Assembly (NCBI RefSeq): GCF_016906535.1 | Contig: NC_057383.1 | Coordinates: forward strand, 1,178,001 to 1,242,000 | Reading direction: 5' to 3' | Source of the DNA: Rhizoctonia solani | Taxonomy: Eukaryota; Basidiomycota; Agaricomycetes; Cantharellales; Ceratobasidiaceae | Length of the DNA: 64,000 nt | In this document: one piece after another, positions 25,040 to 37,672 of the stretch | Layout: each line of letters opens with the position of its first letter | Numbering within the stretch: position 1 is the first letter of the stretch | Notes under the pieces: model-generated | What the model was told of the DNA's origin: nothing | Seen by the model: the letters and a program-made list of their open reading frames with translations, nothing else | Databases searched by the model: none | Made by a program: the position numbers and the translations under genes

Positions 25040-26825
25040 TCAGATCGCTGCGCCAAGACATATGTCTATAAAACCTACAGCAGAAATATAAGGCTTGCCC
25101 TTCGCAATTTGTTTATCCAGTTCCATAAGCTTCAAGCACTGTGCTCGAGCCAAGCCAAGTAATCGTTCACCCTCGGCTTCGTTGATTGTTTGAAGCGGCG
25201 GGTCCTCAAACTTGACTATTCCAGATGGGGAAATCGTTGCATGTATCTCGCCAGTTGTGATCTAGTGGCCAACAATGAGATACAGAGCATATGTCCTTGT
25301 AGATATTCAATACCATAGTCTGAATCAGAGTTCGCACAGTGGCTGGGTCCGAAACCTTGATTGCTTGCCCAATCTCGGTCAAACTCAACGAAACGTAGAC
25401 CTTCGTCAGTTTATGAACCGCCCAGTAAGGAATACGGGCAATGGCTTGTTTTAAAAGGCCCATGTTGTTGTCCTACACTCCCAATCAGTATAGGGTAACT
25501 GGCACATATCTCCAGCACTCACCCGAGTAAATGCTTCTACATCACTCGCTGGGATGTCATTCAAATTGGCCGAGCCATAGGTCTTGGCAAAGTTCATATA
25601 TGCTGTCTGAGCCTTGTAAATGCGGTTCACTGCACTGGATACATATCGTGGAGGATTTCGTAACTAGATACGAAATAGTTAGATGAGCCCATGTCCAAGA
25701 TGGGGAATGAACATACTTCGCCGTAGAGAATTAATTGAATTAATCCCAGTTTCTTGTATGCCTCGAGTTGAATGGCAGATGCAGCAGTCGCTGGTGCAGT
25801 GACTGTCTAGTAGTAATATCAATGAATCTAGGTTCTAATCAGCAAGTGCGGCAAAGCGACGTACTGTCTCGAAAAAATCTTCCGCCTCTTTGTACCGCTT
25901 CAGCGCCCCATAAATACAACCACCCAAATAGTGATATTGTAAATTGTCTGTATACTGGACGTCACTAATCTATGCAAAATCCGAGTTGAATTTGTATTAT
26001 TACCAAAGGACGATCAAAAGACACTAACCTGAGTGTCAATCTCTGTAATTCCTTCTGCAAGTATGGGTATCACAGTCGTGAAATGGCGCGCCTGCACACA
26101 TGCCTAAAGTAGACCAGATATAGGCTGGGTAGCTGAGAGACCGCGTGGCACCCACCGCAAGTAACAACGGGTGAATCGTTGTTAGATACCCTACATGTGG
26201 CGGATATCTCCTCACGAGGCTCATCAACAGCGGGATGGCGTCGGAAATCTATATTATCTAGTATATAGGTTATAAGTATCTCAAAAGTAGTAGTAAACCT
26301 ACCGCCTGGTTTCGTTCCGCGAGGGTATATATTCCTTGAGCAAGCATCGTGACTGAGGTGCATAAGCGACGAGCCCAATACCCTGCGCGATATCAATTGA
26401 CGTACCTCGTTCAGGTGCTAACCTTGCGTGTTCTGGATTAAAGTTTGTACAAAAGTTAGAAATATGCTGGAGAGGTGGAGGGGCCGCGGATTCTGGTAAT
26501 ACTCGAGCAGACCTACGCCACCAGTATCAGGACCGTGGTTTGGAGAGTATGCGGATGTTACGTACAGTATAAACAGAGCAACAAGCGTAGAATGCGCTGG
26601 GTCTATAAGATCGAGTGGGTCATTTTGGGTGGATGCGGGGGGCTCAGGAGGCGCGTCGCCTTCTACAGGAGTCGGAGGCGCGACGGGCAAGAGAGATCCA
26701 AAGATAATATTTCCACCTGGTTTCTTCGCGAGGCTACGAAGTTGGTTTGAGTGCGCTGTTGGATCCTGTGAAATTGGACTCTGTGCGCTTTGTATGACTT
26801 GCTCCAATGACTCGATAGGTGCCAT
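25040..26825 (-). CDS. CSN3: COP9 signalosome complex subunit 3
   Basis: CSN3 is a PCI-domain scaffold subunit of the COP9 signalosome, which removes NEDD8 from cullin ligases. The start MAPIESLEQVIQSAQSP (26825) leads through several short exons. The middle part contains GCIYGALKRYKEAEDFFE and TAYMNFAKTYGSANLNDIP. The PCI region has NNMGLLKQAIARIPYWAVHK, LTKVYVSLSLTEIGQAIKVS, a winged-helix turn giving GEIHATISPSGIVKFEDPP, and a C-terminal helix INEAEGERLLGLARAQC. The end (GKPYISAV...) is placed at the stop at 25040, but a small intron may alter the last residues. Introns are about 50 bases. The neighbouring F-box protein genes belong to the same ubiquitin pathway, but I see no sign of joint regulation. 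Confidence 0.85.
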
Positions 26826-27285
26826 TGTGGTTGTCTATCAGAGATATGTGAGTAACATCGGAAATGATTACGTTTTAATTAATGGCCCTGAATAGTAACG
26901 ATCATATCGACTCCAACGAATACATTTCAAAATAAATCATTGCACAGAATGCGCTCCAAGAAAGTCTCAGCTTGTCTTATAATTGAGGTGCTATGCTAGC
27001 AACTGGATCTGGGTGCCAAGGTGTTCCATATCATCGTTATTGATTCCGATATCAATCAGGCAGTAGGGGAGCGACTTGATTTCGTCCAACGCCTCTGACT
27101 CAGATTGTGTTAGCTCTGAAGATATTTGCGTCAAATGTGGCTCTTCGCGGGTAGACCATTGACTAATGAAAATTTTGAATACATTGTGTCAGAACGAACT
27201 ATATACATCGGATATAAGTTTACATAGCCCACAACCGGTACCAGTACTGTACCACCGCACAAATTGCAAAACCAAAGCTCCATTT
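26826..27285. other. Intergenic between CSN3 and the bHLH gene
   Basis: About 460 bases with the CSN3 promoter and the 3' flank of the bHLH gene. I recognise no coding region or repeat. Confidence 0.45.
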
Positions 27286-28305
27286 CTATGATTGACGCAT
27301 ACCCAACATACTCATCGGCGTTTTACTCGAGAACTGGAGCAAGAGCGCAGCAGCCGCAGTATCCGTATCCTCCGAGCTCGAGTCCAATTCCCCTGGTAGC
27401 TTACCAGCCTTTAAACGAGACTCGTATGTGGGGTTTCGAGAAAGAGATACTTCAGGAGAAGGAAGGTCAAGTGTCTCCATTTGAGACTCGGGTACCGAAG
27501 CGCCGGTCGGGCCGTGGAGGTTACCTGATGGTGGCGGAGAGGGTAGTGCAGGGGCAGTCGATGGCGAGAGCAGAGCGGCTATAGACATGCTCCGGCGAGG
27601 AACAGCAGATGGGAATGCAATGTCCCTGCGAGGTGTGGGGCGGGGGAAGGAGGCGTGGTCTCGGGCTCGGGCGAGGAAAGGCCGCTGCTCTCGTCCAGCT
27701 CGATATCATCCACAGCCGGTTCACGTTCGTATGAAGGGCCAGGATTGGGAGACGAAGACGGGGTGGCAATCTTCTTGCGTTTGCGAGGTGGCTCGGACTC
27801 GGCATCGACCTCGTCGCCACGTGCCACCGGACCCCGAAGATCATTCAACTCCTGTTCGAGTCTCCGAGTCTTGTCCAACAATCCTCGCACAAAAATCACA
27901 GTACGTTCCAAGAGCTCAAGCTTAAACTCGCGCTCCGGACCGGGTGGAGGACTGTGTTGTTGTCGAGAGTTTGTCTCGCCCTCGGCAATCAGCTCTCTGA
28001 GAGCAGTCAACGTTTCGTTAATCTTCTCTCGTCTGCCATAAAAAAATGATATACGTCAGCGTCATGTATTTCAACTTGACTCTTCTGACCGACCTTCGTT
28101 TTTCAATTCGACTATGAGACTCTTTACGGAGGGCCTCGCGCGCACTCTTGGAGCCGGGATTCGGCTTACGACCTCGCTTAGCTTTCGGCGGGGGCTCCAC
28201 GACCGGGATAGGTGTTACGGGAGCGATGGGGCGGTATTGTGACGGCGTAGTAACCGATGCCGACGCCCTGGGAGGTCGAGACTTGACGAGCTCACTGGCA
28301 GACAT
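27286..28305 (-). CDS. bHLH transcription factor (frame break in a C run)
   Basis: Starts MSASELVKSRPP (28305). The basic region KESHSRIEKRR joins across an intron to REKINETLTALRELI, giving a basic helix-loop-helix of the His-Glu-Arg class, which binds CACGTG E-boxes. The second helix (LELLERTVIFVRGLLDKTRR) runs into a leucine-zipper-like extension. A nuclear-type acidic/Ser-Pro tail follows. The tail reads open to a stop at 27579, but a neighbouring frame continues with RRDIAFPSAVPRRSMSIAAL and ends LQFSSKTPMSMLGMRQS at 27286. That second part looks like real protein. The two frames would join if the C run at about 27640-27650 had one more base, so a homopolymer error or a frameshift allele is likely. 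Confidence 0.8.
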
Positions 28306-29120
28306 GGGTCAAGCGCGGAGAGGGGGAGTTCGGCGAGTGACAGCACACGCTCGGGCTTTTTAATCACTCCTTTTAGTTGGGATCCACTGCCGGAGCGGTC
28401 GCACGAGCAGATAATGCTACAGTCTAGCCAATGACATTGCGTGCGGGCGCTCGTGTGCCAAGATGGCACAAACGTGCGTGAGGACCCTACCTGTATGCGT
28501 ACAAGCCTTCTTGGTTCGACACGTGACTTGGCGATGAGCCTGGGCGCACTCGTCCAGTCAGAACGCAGCTTCCCGAGTCTCGTGCGTGGAGAAGGGACAT
28601 CTAGACGTTTGTATGATTATCTGAACGGACAGGTTTGGGGATGCGAAGTTGTGCCTCGGCCTGTCCAAGGGATCCGTGTGAGCAAACTGGAGTGATTCGC
28701 CCGCACACGTGCACCGACGCTCCGGTCATAGATAACCTTCCGAGAACAGAGCAACTTCCCGCTAGCCAACCAGATAATTGCCGTCAAGCTAGATATAATC
28801 TGGACGCCTCGCAAAAAAGGTTCAAGTGATGGTGAGGCCAAATGGCTCATCTATCCATGTGCGCACACATGAGCTCATATCGCCGGTCAGTTGACCGGGA
28901 CGTCCGTTCAAAGGATGGATGGATGGATATTCATGCAAAGTTGATTTGATAAAAGCATAAGACATAGAAATACAAGTCGGGAAAACTACAACGAAATAAT
29001 CAGCAGCATTCAATAACAAATACGATATGCGAGTGGGGCCAAAGCGATGTCAAATGTGCAATCGAGAATAAAAAAAAACAAAGTCAGACCTAAAGAAGAG
29101 AGAAAAAAACCCAGCTACTC
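28306..29120. promoter_or_regulatory. Upstream region of the bHLH gene with two CACGTG boxes
   Basis: About 815 bases between the bHLH start and the 3' end of IRE1. CACGTG palindromes lie at about 28520 and 28706, roughly 215 and 400 bases upstream of the bHLH ATG. The encoded protein has the His-Glu-Arg signature expected to bind this site, so self-regulation is possible. No other gene is supported here. Confidence 0.4.
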
Positions 29121-32100
29121 TCATTCTTCCAGGGCAAAATACGATCGGAACATAGGCTCAACCATGAGTGGAGAACCTTCCACGACGCAATACACATGTA
29201 AAAATAACTTGGGGAACCGTCTCGTAAAATAGCTCAAGAAGCCTTCGGGCAGAGGACCTAAATGCCTCTTGACATTGTCTGGCAAGTCCTGATAATGGTT
29301 TTTCTACAAACAGCGAATCAGTCTCATGAAGGGTCGACCAGTTGGTAGACACTGTACCTTATTTCTCAAGGCCCGGAGAAGATCTTGTACGCTGGTCACG
29401 TCGTACTTTCTAAATTTACCCAAATTGTCGATGAACATCTTGTCCAATCGGCGTTGCCAGTCATTCCCAATAATGTTGACCGCACCAGTTTCGAGGGCAA
29501 CGAGCCCAGGCTCGCGCGGATCTCGTTCCATGATTTCGAATCTGTCCGAAGCATCCTGGAGGAAAGCTAATCGGCGACTCGGGGTCCAGAAGAACGGGTG
29601 TGTGAGGCATTTCGTCGTATCCGGCCTATACACATACGAATAATCAGAAAATAGCGCATAAAATCAAGATAGCAAAACTGACCGTTTTTTAGGATCCGGG
29701 CTCAACATCTTCTGGATTAGATCAATCGCCTCGAATCCTTCCTCGCCAAGCCTTTCCAACCAGTCCAAGCGTTTCTCATCTCTTAAAATATTCACATCCC
29801 GCTCGAATCGATCACCAAACGCATGGTCTCCCCCGCTCAGAACGTAGAAGAACAGACAGCCGAGGGCGAATACATCCACACTTCGAGTCAGTCGTGTGCC
29901 AGAGGTAGCGCTGCCTGACCCGGAACCCGAACTGGAGCCGATTCCGCCATTGGATACGTCCAGGGCGGCCATATCAACGTTGACTTCTCCACGCAAAATT
30001 TCAGGCGCGCGCCATCCGGCTGTTCCAGCTGCCGCTCCGCCATATGCGGTAGGCATAAAGCTCGTCTGGTCTACATCAAGCTTTCGACACAAGCCAAAGT
30101 CAGAAATTAACATCGCTCCTCGAGCAGAAACAAGGATGTTCTGCGGTTTAATATCACGATGAACAATCTTGAGGGCATGCAAGTGACGAAGGCCGGCGGT
30201 AACTTGAGACAAGGCGCGCTTGGGATCAAACGACCCAACGACATCTGGGAACATTTGTGGGCGTTCGACCAAGTCTGAAAGTGAGCAGGGACAAAGTTCG
30301 AGTGCTATGTAGAGGAAGTTCTCGCGATGTTCTTCGTAATAGTATCGGATCACATTCGGGTGGTCATCGGATTCCTGTAATAGGGCAACTTCACGCGAGG
30401 CAAGTGTGACGAAGTCGTGCAAGAGTCGTTTGACCGCGACAGATCGACCTTGGAATTTGCCCTTGTAGACAACTGTGCCGTGTGAACCATAGCCTACGAG
30501 TACATACATCAAACTGAGTTCCCACAAAGAAATGTGTGAAAAAACGTACCCAGAACTTCTTCGCTCACAACCAACGAGGACTTGGGGACAACCGGTGCCT
30601 TTTCCGTCTTTTCCACGCGAATAAAGCTTTCTGACCCCTCGGACAACACGCCCTCTGTCTCCACTCCATTCTTGTTCGCATCTCCCGTGCTAGCTCCCTT
30701 TCCTCGACCCTTACCACGCCGACCCCTTCTGACACGTTTTTTGCCTGGAGTATTGGCCTCCTCGACCGCTCCTTCGACCTCTGTCTCTGTGTTCTCTGGT
30801 TCCTTCTTTTCGTCGACGATTTGACCTTCAGGTTCCTCAACAAGCCCTCTTTCGGCATTCACATCGCCCGTACTCTTGGAAGCAGCCAACTGCCCAGTGG
30901 GATTCAAGGTCGGCAAGATGGGGACAGACGCAGAAGAAGGTACTCCACCCCGGACGCGTGGGCGAATGCGTCGTCTGGGCGGTGTCGTAGGGACGTCCTT
31001 TAGTGGAACACCAGGCCGCGAGTCGGAGGTCATGAAATACGGGTCTTGCCGGGAAAATGAATACGGTTTTGGAGGTACGGGCGGCGGAATCTCATCATCC
31101 TCTTCTTCAACGACAGGCTTCGCGTCGGGCTCGGGTGAGCTATTGTCGTTCTTGATTCCGAGTAACTTCAGTAATATAGGCCCGAGACTCAGCTTGCCTC
31201 TCCTCACACCAAGTCCGAGGCCAAACATGACAGTGGAAAGCACCACCCCACCCATGCTTGCCCAGGCAGCCAACCATTCGCGCGCGACACCTCTGATTCC
31301 ACTTCGAGGCGAGGGCGTTGCTTCAGGTGTCTTATCCTCGATGGCAGGACGCCCGTGAGACGTAGAATTGGTCGCGCGAGTTGTACGAGTCGGATCAGGC
31401 GGGAGAGTTTGAGGTCGTTTGGGTGTTCGAGGGGGATCGGGCCTCGATTGAGGGATATCATGGGAAGGATAGTCTTCGGGTGGGTCTTCGACACCCGCCG
31501 ATCCCTCGATATAGAGTACATGTTCTTCCCCAATAAGCCGATTCAACCCTGAACGCCGCGCAGATTGACTCCATTTTGTCCCCGTTAGGCAATCTAAATC
31601 ATAGCACCGTTCTGCGGATGAATCAGGATCCGACAGAGGATAGGAATTGGGCGCTTTGCCTCCGTCGTCAATGCGCGGCAGCTGTTTCTTCCCGACATGG
31701 GAGAAAAGAACGAGAGGATAGGCGGTGTGGCCGAGTGCAAAGAGACTGTCATCAATCCGACCAATGTACGTAAACTCGGGGAGATCCATATCAGCCGAAC
31801 GTGAAGCTGACAGATCCGAGAGTTTAGGTATAGGCTGGAGAAGCAAGATTGGGTCTCGCCTGGTCGGGAGGTATACCGCGTCGAAAATAGCGACACTGTG
31901 AGAAGTAGGCGTAAGCTGGGCGCACGATAATTAGGACTCTGAGTGGGCATACATCAACGGGTAGGTAGGCACATAGGTGAGAATAGTGCCTTTGGCGAAA
32001 CTATAAAGCCTGCCATCGGGGCTAGGCTGAAAGTAGGTGGAATCCGGTGAGCGATTCCAAGCAGCCTGGATAGCGCGGTGGACGTTGTTTGGCCCATACT

Positions 32101-33017
32101 TGGTGAATTTGAGGTTTTGAACGACGCCCCGACCTTTGACGTATACGGAAACGTGGTAGTCTGAAGATCAAAAGATGGTTGAATTGAGTGGGTAGATCCC
32201 AACACAATATGCACGCACCAGTGCGACCAATGACAACTTCAATAGGCCGCTGTTTCCGCGGTAATTCTTGGGTGCCATCGAGATCATCAAGCATGGCATT
32301 CACATCGATGGGTGAATCGTCGTCGTTTGAATCGTCGTTATCCCAGGCACAATGCTCGCCGTAGACTCCCAAGATACGGCCGGTGAGCAAATCAATCGTG
32401 ATGAGCGAGGTGGTTGTCGTGCTATGAAATACACGCTCGTCGTCGCCTGGTGGTATAAATGGAGAAAGCTCTGCAAGCTGTGGAATAGAATACCCGAGAC
32501 GCTCGACGGGGGCATCTCCCGGGTGCAATACGAAGACTTCTCCCGTCTGGGGCTCAATGACATAGGTCTCTTCGCTCTCTTCGACATGCTCCGAGTCGAC
32601 AAGTGAACGGTGGTCGCTCCGTACGAGGTTGTAGAGGGAGTTTGGGAAGCCATAGGAGGAACCCCTTCAATGTTTCGGTCGCGGGGATTGTGCATACGCA
32701 AGGTCATCTGCCATAGACCAGATGAGCTCCCCCGTGGTCCGGTTCAAGGCATGAAATCGCCCGTCTACGCTCGCGGCCAACACAATATCCAGCAATCTGA
32801 CGTCTTGCCCTGCCGTGCTAGGTCCAGGCACACTGTGAGGCACCATCGGGGTATCTTCTCGAGTTTTACGCCATGGCAGGCTGGAGCTAGTTCGTTTCGC
32901 AGTCGCCAAATCCTTGGAGAACTTTTGGATACTTGCATGAGACGAGCGTCGGAATGGTTCGGCGGCAACACAGAGTACAATCGCGAGTACACATAGTTGG
33001 ATTAGCGCGGGGAGCAT
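29121..33017 (-). CDS. IRE1: IRE1-type ER stress sensor kinase/endoribonuclease
   Basis: IRE1 spans the ER membrane, senses unfolded proteins and cuts HAC1/XBP1-type mRNA. A signal peptide (MLPALIQLCVLAIVLCVAAE) starts at 33017. The luminal sensor domain follows with LLDIVLAASVDGRFHALNRT, RVFHSTTTTSLITIDLLTGR and YFQPSPDGRLYSFAKGT. A transmembrane segment (SMGGVVLSTVMFGLGLGV) and a long charged linker come next. The kinase has GYGSHGTVVYKGKF, AVKRLL (Lys), HRDIKPQNILV and DFGL, with an insert of Gly/Ser residues after WRAPEILRG. The C-terminal KEN ribonuclease domain has WQRRLDKMFIDNLGKFRKYD, NKKNHYQDLP and FPKLFLHVYCVVEGSPLM, and ends at 29121. It has several short introns. All key kinase and nuclease blocks are present and it looks intact. 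Confidence 0.95.
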
Positions 33018-33712
33018 GGCCGCATCCCCTTGTCAGCAGAACGTATAGGTAAGAGTCAAGAAAGAGTAAACTTTATGAAAGACAAAGTCGTGGTATCAAC
33101 GTAGGAGCCCCGTGGCACCAGTAACGATCCGGCGCTTCGATTCCTTCGTGATTATTTCACACGCCAATTGGTTCTAGCTAGTTCTACTAGCCGCCGGCTC
33201 AGTTGCAAATACCAGGCAGTTGCCCAGGTTCGGTTAGGGAATCATATGTCAACCCTATAATTGTCGTACTGATAGATTGGCATTTTGCCGGGCCGTTAGC
33301 TATAGTGTTTTGAAAGAAATGCATAAACCCCAACAGATCGCGGATATGTCGGCATATACGTGTAGTTTACATACTGCGATCACCAATCAAGGGAACAATT
33401 GAGAAGCGACAGCTGGTGTGCTCAAATTTCGAGATATCGTAGGAAAAACAAGGCAAATCGCGAGTCAGAAGTGATGCAACAAGAAAATGGTAGTGATAAT
33501 AATTTGGAAACAATCAGAATGACATGCTTCGAGTCCAAGTCAATAGCAATAACACCCGGGGGTATACAGTAAACAAAAAATTGAACAGTGAGCGTAACAA
33601 GATAGCAGCTAACAACAATACATTAGAGAAACAAGGAGTGGTGTTCAGAATCGAGACAGTGCTAGAAACACAAGAATACAGCGAGCAGGGCGGTGAGACA
33701 ATGGCTGGGGGC
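33018..33712. other. IRE1 upstream region
   Basis: About 700 bases between the IRE1 start and the end of the F-box/WD40 gene, both on the minus strand. It must include the IRE1 promoter. I see no gene. Confidence 0.45.
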
Positions 33713-35814
33713 TTAGGTGAAGAGGAGTGCATCTACGTCGTACGCAAAGTCGAGGACCAGTATTTTTTGATCATGGGAGGTGCTAGGGAGACAATTAGCC
33801 AAGTATTCAGGTGAATAGATAGGAACAGCTTACCTAACAATTTTCGTGGCATCGAACTTGACGTCGAAAATATGACTATCATGCAAATTCTTGAACTCTC
33901 GGACTAGTTTCCACCCATCCTGCTAATCATTGGATAAGTTTTTGATATCACCTTGCAATCTGGTGCGACTTACCCTTCCTTCACCAAACTCCCAAACCTT
34001 GATCGTACGATCGTAACTTGCGCTGACAAGCCGTCGCGACACGGAATCATACGCCAGCGCGCGAACCAACAGCTCGTGCCCCGGTAACGTAAACAGACAA
34101 TCCCCAGTCGAGGCAGACCAAACTTTGATTTTACGGTCATTGGAGCCGGAAATAATTGTATCGTCCTATGAGGTGGAGTGATTCCAGTCAGGAACGGAAA
34201 TATCTGGAATAGGTCGGAAAATGCATACTTTGAACTCCACGCAAGCGAGCCCCTTATCGTGCCGGCAAAGGTGCGTACGCGGCTACCATTTTCGATATCC
34301 CAGAGAATCATAGTACCATCTCCGCTTGCACTAACGACTTGGTTACCTTGAAGGCTATAACAAATGATAATGTTAGCCAGGCTCAAAAATATCAACTACA
34401 ATGCACACACCCGACAGCGTTGACAGGCCCTCATGTCCCTTCAAGACACAGTGCTGTTGAAGCGTTTGGCGATCCCAGACCCGGATGAAGGTGTCCTTTG
34501 AACTGTACCCGTTTGAATCAGAAAACTCGTTGATCATGACAATGCTGCTCACCAGCTGACAATCCACTTGTCGTCTATCCTCAAATCCAGAACTCCACCC
34601 GCATGTCCACTCAAGACCGCTTTAACTCCCCAAGACCCAGCGGCCCGTTCCCACACCCTGATTGTCCTATCGCTACTCCCGGAACACATGAAGCCCTTGG
34701 CCAGCTCCACTTTAAGGCACAAGACACTCCTTCATGGGCTTGCAATGTCTCCTTGAGTTCGCCAGTGCGTACACTCCAAATTTTGATGGAACGGTCTCGG
34801 GAACCAGTGACGATGGTATCTGCCGCGGTGTCAAGTTCCAGGCAGTACACACTATCGAGGTGGCCCGCCAGCTTGTTCGACTTGGCAGCCCCAAAATACC
34901 ATTTCCTGGCGACCTTATGTCGTTGCCTGAAGAGGTCTGGCCAGTTGAGTGAGAACTCTCCTTGGCTCAAATTTGCGGGAGGTCGTGTCGGTTCAGCAGA
35001 GGTCCGTCGAGATGAGGGTGCAAGCGAAGAAAGGAGTGATGGGGAACGTGATTGCGACGATTGGGCAGGCAAGGTCTGGGAAGCGAGTATCTGGGCCTGT
35101 CGTCGCGGAATGTTGACGAACCAGCCCGACTGTCGATAAAAGAGTGTTCGCCAGACTGTGTCGTCGGAGGCAAGCCGACGCCAAGCATGTGATACCGCTA
35201 AACATGCGACGACCGAATCCAGATCCAATTGTGACAAGATGTACAGCGCCAGCTCAGGCGGTAACATGACCAACAGGTCTATGAAATTTTCAGTCATCCC
35301 AGCTCGTATAGGAGTTGACCTACTTACCTATCCCGTCGGAGTCGTTGGGCTCCATGAAACAAGCCTCGTCATCAATCAATTCACCCTCCTCGCCGTCCAG
35401 AGGAAGTAGCTCTCCATCTATATCGTACACAATTTTAGACTTTCCCTTTCGCTTAGGGGTGGTGATCATTTCCAAGAGTCGTGGTAATAATCCTCGGCCC
35501 ATCCCCATCCCACCCGAACATCCAGGATCCGGCGTGGGGGTAAGAACTCGTCCGTTCTCACACGTATCGTAAGACCGACTTCCACCTTCATACATTCTCG
35601 CTACATTCTCAAAGACCCTCATATCGTGTGCGTCGGCCGCCTGACGAGGGACTATATACAGCGTATCATGCAAGTCTGACCGAGGCTCAGGCTGAGGTTG
35701 GTTCAGCCCGAGTAATGTCCGGAGTCGGCTACCGCTTCGAGGGACACTGGAGCTGGACGGTAGGGAGCGCCGTGAGAGGTGTCGCGGAGGACTAACGGTT
35801 GCCTCGCCCTGCAT
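33713..35814 (-). CDS. F-box/WD40 substrate receptor of an SCF ubiquitin ligase
   Basis: The start at 35814 (MQGEATVSPPRHLSRR) opens a Ser/Pro-rich N-terminus. An intron then joins to the F-box: DLLVMLPPELALYILSQLD, VVACLAVSHAWRRLASDDTV, WRTLFYRQ. The WD40 propeller follows: KLAGHLDSVYCLELDTAADT, IVTGSRDRSIKIWSVRTGEL, then blades ending in RVWDR, LWDIENG, KIWSAST and KVWEFGEG types. The last exon, after an intron beginning at about 33833, restores the frame and gives KIVSTSHDQKILVLDFAYDV, ending at 33713. This layout resembles Met30/Pof1 and Cdc4 relatives. The substrate is not evident. Introns are about 50 bases. Confidence 0.9.
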
Positions 35815-37672
35815 GAGGGGGATGGTCGTGGTACGTGAGGGGGTTCAGTGCGGTTTGGCCTACAACCTTACGGCAGATGTACAGCCACATGTTTTGGACC
35901 TTGCGCCGGCGGCTCACCATTTCCGACCGGGCAAGACTCCTATTGTCCCAAAGTAGGTTTCTATCCTTACGGTGCTAATGCAGTGTTTGCTCAGCATACT
36001 ACTATAAGTGTTTCAGACGGTAGACCGGTTCCGATAGAAAAATGTACACCATTGCCGCAATCAAAGCAATTAACTCGGACTGGATGAAACTAGCCATTTT
36101 GAAATCGAATGCACTGGATAATTAACTTCCCACGGTGGGTACCAGCTACATATCGTCATAGGCATTGATCAGCGTCTGGGGGCCTTCCCCAGCAATCCAA
36201 GTCCCCACGTCATTATTTTAATCTGGGAGCAATCGCTGAGCATGGAAGTGATTAACATAATAACTATTCCAAATGACGTCGTTCAAGAGCTTGAAGCGAC
36301 TTAAGTTACAACATCGCCCCAGTGTGTGAGCTCCGCGCCGAATTGGATCAGGGCGAGACTATAGCTTGAGTGCGGAACACTACTGTGCGTCGAACCTTGG
36401 TCAGGAGTCCCAGAATTGCTGAAGCACACAGAGCTTCGTCGCCCACTTGATTACAGGGCCAAACCTTGCGATTTTGTAGAGGTTCGCGAGGAGAACATCA
36501 ATTTAGTGAGAATGATATCGAATTTATAGTTCTTAATTGCAGCACACCATCTAATGCACCCAGAATGAAAGGCTATGGACCACACTGATAAGATGGAACA
36601 AAAATCAAAAACCAGTCCTACATATATGTAGAGTCCTAAATTGAAAAGCCTTTGGGCATCAAATCCGTTGTCTTATATGCGGAGTATTGGCAAAATCAAA
36701 CAAATATTTCTACGAATATGTACCTTCAGCTCGCTTTGTGTGATATTCAACCGAGCACCATTGTTGTTCTTTGGTTGTGAATATATGACAAAATTAGATG
36801 CAATGCGCATGGTACGTATGTGAAGCGCTGGGGAGAGCGAGAGAAACTGATAGGCGTCATTGGTCATACATGGAGTGGGTGACAACCTACCTAGCCAGCT
36901 GCTTTAAACAATGCATATCATACAAATTGGAAGTCAGCTCCCAGACGTTTGTGAGGTCTACCTTAAAGATGCTGGGCATTCGTTAAAAGTGTCACTTACC
37001 AGCTCTAATATTCGCCGGGGATGAGTATGTACGATTATCAAAACCCTTACTACAAGGTTTAATTTCACTAAAACCTCATATGCAAGGTGTGGGCTATCAC
37101 TCAAGTTCCCTATGCAGAGCCCGCACCTTGAAACCATGCGGTGGCTTTTCAGCGCGTAGCTAGTGTGCATATATACCGATTGTTTGCGAGTAAGATAAGG
37201 AGGTACGGGAAAACAAGATGGACAGAAAGCCGCGAGGCAGGCGGTGACGGAGGGCAATGCTGCAGCTGAATGCGTCCACCAAAGGCTTTTGAGCCAAAGA
37301 TTGCTGGGCACGTACTCTACTCTCGCCGCAAGCTTAACTTCCGCTTAAAGACCTCTAGATACGTTCACGGGCTTCTAAGCTTAGCTCACAAGGAAGCACG
37401 ATCCCGCTACGAGCACAAATTGACATGAAATTCACACTAACCAAATGTTGAGACTGTTCAGTAGCTTAAACTCCTATGAAATCCCGCTATCATACGTGGA
37501 ATAGGGATTTAAGTTAAGTAAGCATGTGCTAAATTAGCAAACTATTTAGCGGGGCACGACTAGTGGCAACCACATACTTCAGAGGCCAACGACAGCAGTC
37601 ACCTCGTTAGCTACGATACTCGTATAGATAGCAAGCCCATATTGAACTCACCGAGCTACTAGTAACTAGGAA
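35815..37672. other. Long intergenic stretch, no gene recognised
   Basis: About 1.86 kb with only short ORFs. One plus-strand ORF at 35848-36087 has several Cys and Pro residues but no family resemblance that I can name. The promoter of the IFI6-like copy 1 must lie at the right end. Confidence 0.45.

Noticed and set aside
35848..36087. Small Cys-rich ORF as a secreted peptide
   Set aside because: It has no signal peptide, its Cys spacing matches nothing I know, and it overlaps the probable promoter of the F-box/WD40 gene.
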